Positions 41,737 to 42,446 of a DNA stretch of 42,446 bases are shown here, piece by piece. Every line of letters starts with the position of its first letter. Position 1 is the stretch's first letter. Origin of the DNA: Oscillospiraceae bacterium (GTDB taxonomy: Bacteria > Bacillota > Clostridia > Oscillospirales > Oscillospiraceae); assembly GCA_017436035.1 (NCBI GenBank), contig JAFSDV010000013.1, positions 1 to 42,446 of the forward strand. The letters run 5' to 3'. The position numbers and the translations under genes were made by a program. A model generated the notes under the pieces. It was not told the DNA's origin, ran no database searches, and saw nothing but the letters and a program-made list of their open reading frames with translations.

Positions 41737-42446
41737 TCACGCCGCTTTTCCGTTCATAACGTCATAGAGCAAATTGGCGGGGAGTATGCCGATATAGTTG
41801 TAGCTGATGGTCACATCCTGCACTCGATGTCCGCTGGACTTGTCCGGTGCATGAACATATACGGCGCCCACCATATCGTTCAGAATAGTGGGTGTCAGCT
41901 TCTCCAAGTACAGGTATTTCTTTGCCTGTCGGATAAACCTATCAACATTCTCCGCTTGATCTTCTTGATTCTGTATTTCGTTTTCAAGCATTTCAATCTT
42001 GGCGCTCAGGTCTGTCTGCTCCTGCTCATAATCATCAGACAACATCTGAAAACGAGCCTCGGACAGCTTTCCGTTGACCATATCCTCATAAATACGCTTG
42101 AACAATCTGTCCAGTTCAGCCAGACGGTTTTCGGATTTCTGCAAGGTTCGTTTCTTGGCAGAAAGCTCTTTCTTTGCTTCCTCACTTCGCTTTGCACCCA
42201 ATGCTCTGCGGAACGCATCCTCATAATCGGCAACACACTGTATCACCAATCTCATGTGTTGGAGCGTACCTTCTTCCAGTACCACGGCACGGATGAAGTG
42301 GGTATCGCAAACTTCCTTGCCCTTTTTACGGGAAGTGGAGCATACGAAGTGGTCTTGTCTGGTTTCAAAACTGTTGCTGGTGCAGTAGTACAATTTCTCA
42401 CCACAATCGGCACAGCGGACGAGACCGGAGAACATATTGGTCTTGC
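41737..42446 (-). CDS. Large serine recombinase, C-terminal part (cut by window edge)
   Basis: 236 codons are visible; the 5' part, with the catalytic serine domain, lies beyond the window and the frame is open to the last base. A recombinase zinc-beta ribbon (MFSGLVRCADCGEKLYYCTS, then CSTSRKKGKEVC) is followed by a long coiled coil (about 150 residues of heptads rich in Glu/Lys) and a DUF4368-like end (YLEKLTPTILNDMVGAVYVHAPDK). This is the TnpX/Tn1549 type, which excises and inserts conjugative elements. The gene lies at one end of such elements, so the element extends to the right. Confidence 0.92.
   Translation of the reverse strand, partial: KTNMFSGLVRCADCGEKLYYCTSNSFETRQDHFVCSTSRKKGKEVCDTHFIRAVVLEEGTLQHMRLVIQCVADYEDAFRRALGAKRSEEAKKELSAKKRTLQKSENRLAELDRLFKRIYEDMVNGKLSEARFQMLSDDYEQEQTDLSAKIEMLENEIQNQEDQAENVDRFIRQAKKYLYLEKLTPTILNDMVGAVYVHAPDKSSGHRVQDVTISYNYIGILPANLLYDVMNGKAA

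Noticed and set aside
1..42446. CRISPR array or complete insertion sequence
   Set aside because: No regularly spaced direct repeats, transposase or flanking duplications were seen.

Overview
The window looks like the chromosome of an anaerobic, probably spore-forming member of the Bacillota class Clostridia, most like a gut Oscillospiraceae-type organism. Support: strong Shine-Dalgarno sequences (AAGGAGG type), a SpoIIQ-like M23 protein with a possible forespore promoter, a LytTR/DUF3021 pair, an orphan CpsD/Wzz kinase pair, a lysine riboswitch, many intrinsic terminators, and a Tn1549/TnpX-type large serine recombinase at the right edge. The genus is inferred; no rRNA is present.

Layout. 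1-7400 is accessory. A tRNA-Leu(UAG) is followed by AT-rich genes for exported or membrane proteins, then a conjugative-element remnant (FtsK-like ATPase, a 51-residue protein, the 3' end of a Rep helicase) that abuts the 5' stub of an XpaC-like gene. Beyond are a DUF3892 gene and a cluster of very small membrane-peptide ORFs. 7500-12000 holds small regulatory and stress-type modules: LytTR+DUF3021, nitroreductase, a methyltransferase/DUF3786/TIGR04076 operon, and a membrane-bound XRE regulator. 12200-18650 is membrane biology: a VTT-acyltransferase-zinc ribbon fusion, a YfcC-type carrier, a ProX-type editing protein, and an OPT peptide transporter translationally coupled to a PqqD-like protein. 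18700-22350 carries MATE and GNAT genes, and a Crp/Fnr regulator divergent from a zinc-ribbon/ferredoxin pair. 22400-31000 is mostly housekeeping: asnS, the Wzz/BY-kinase pair, divergent cysE/cysK (cysteine synthesis), murA and an RsmF-type rRNA methylase. 31000-40800 has an EF-G paralogue, a degenerate P-type ATPase-like protein behind rlmB, ftsH, and a lysine-riboswitch-controlled NhaC-family carrier. The right end has a spoIIQ-like gene and the C-terminal part of a serine recombinase, which marks the edge of a mobile element.

Strongest leads for something undescribed: the 682-residue protein that keeps P-type ATPase architecture but has lost the phosphorylation and hinge motifs and carries four tandem 10-residue Thr/Asp repeats; the PqqD-OPT pair; the three-part VTT-PlsC-zinc ribbon protein; and the overlapping tiny membrane peptides, one of which seems to start at ATT. 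I see no CRISPR array, rRNA or complete insertion sequence. Gene starts were set from ribosome-binding sites. Family names come from recognising the sequences by eye, without database searches.
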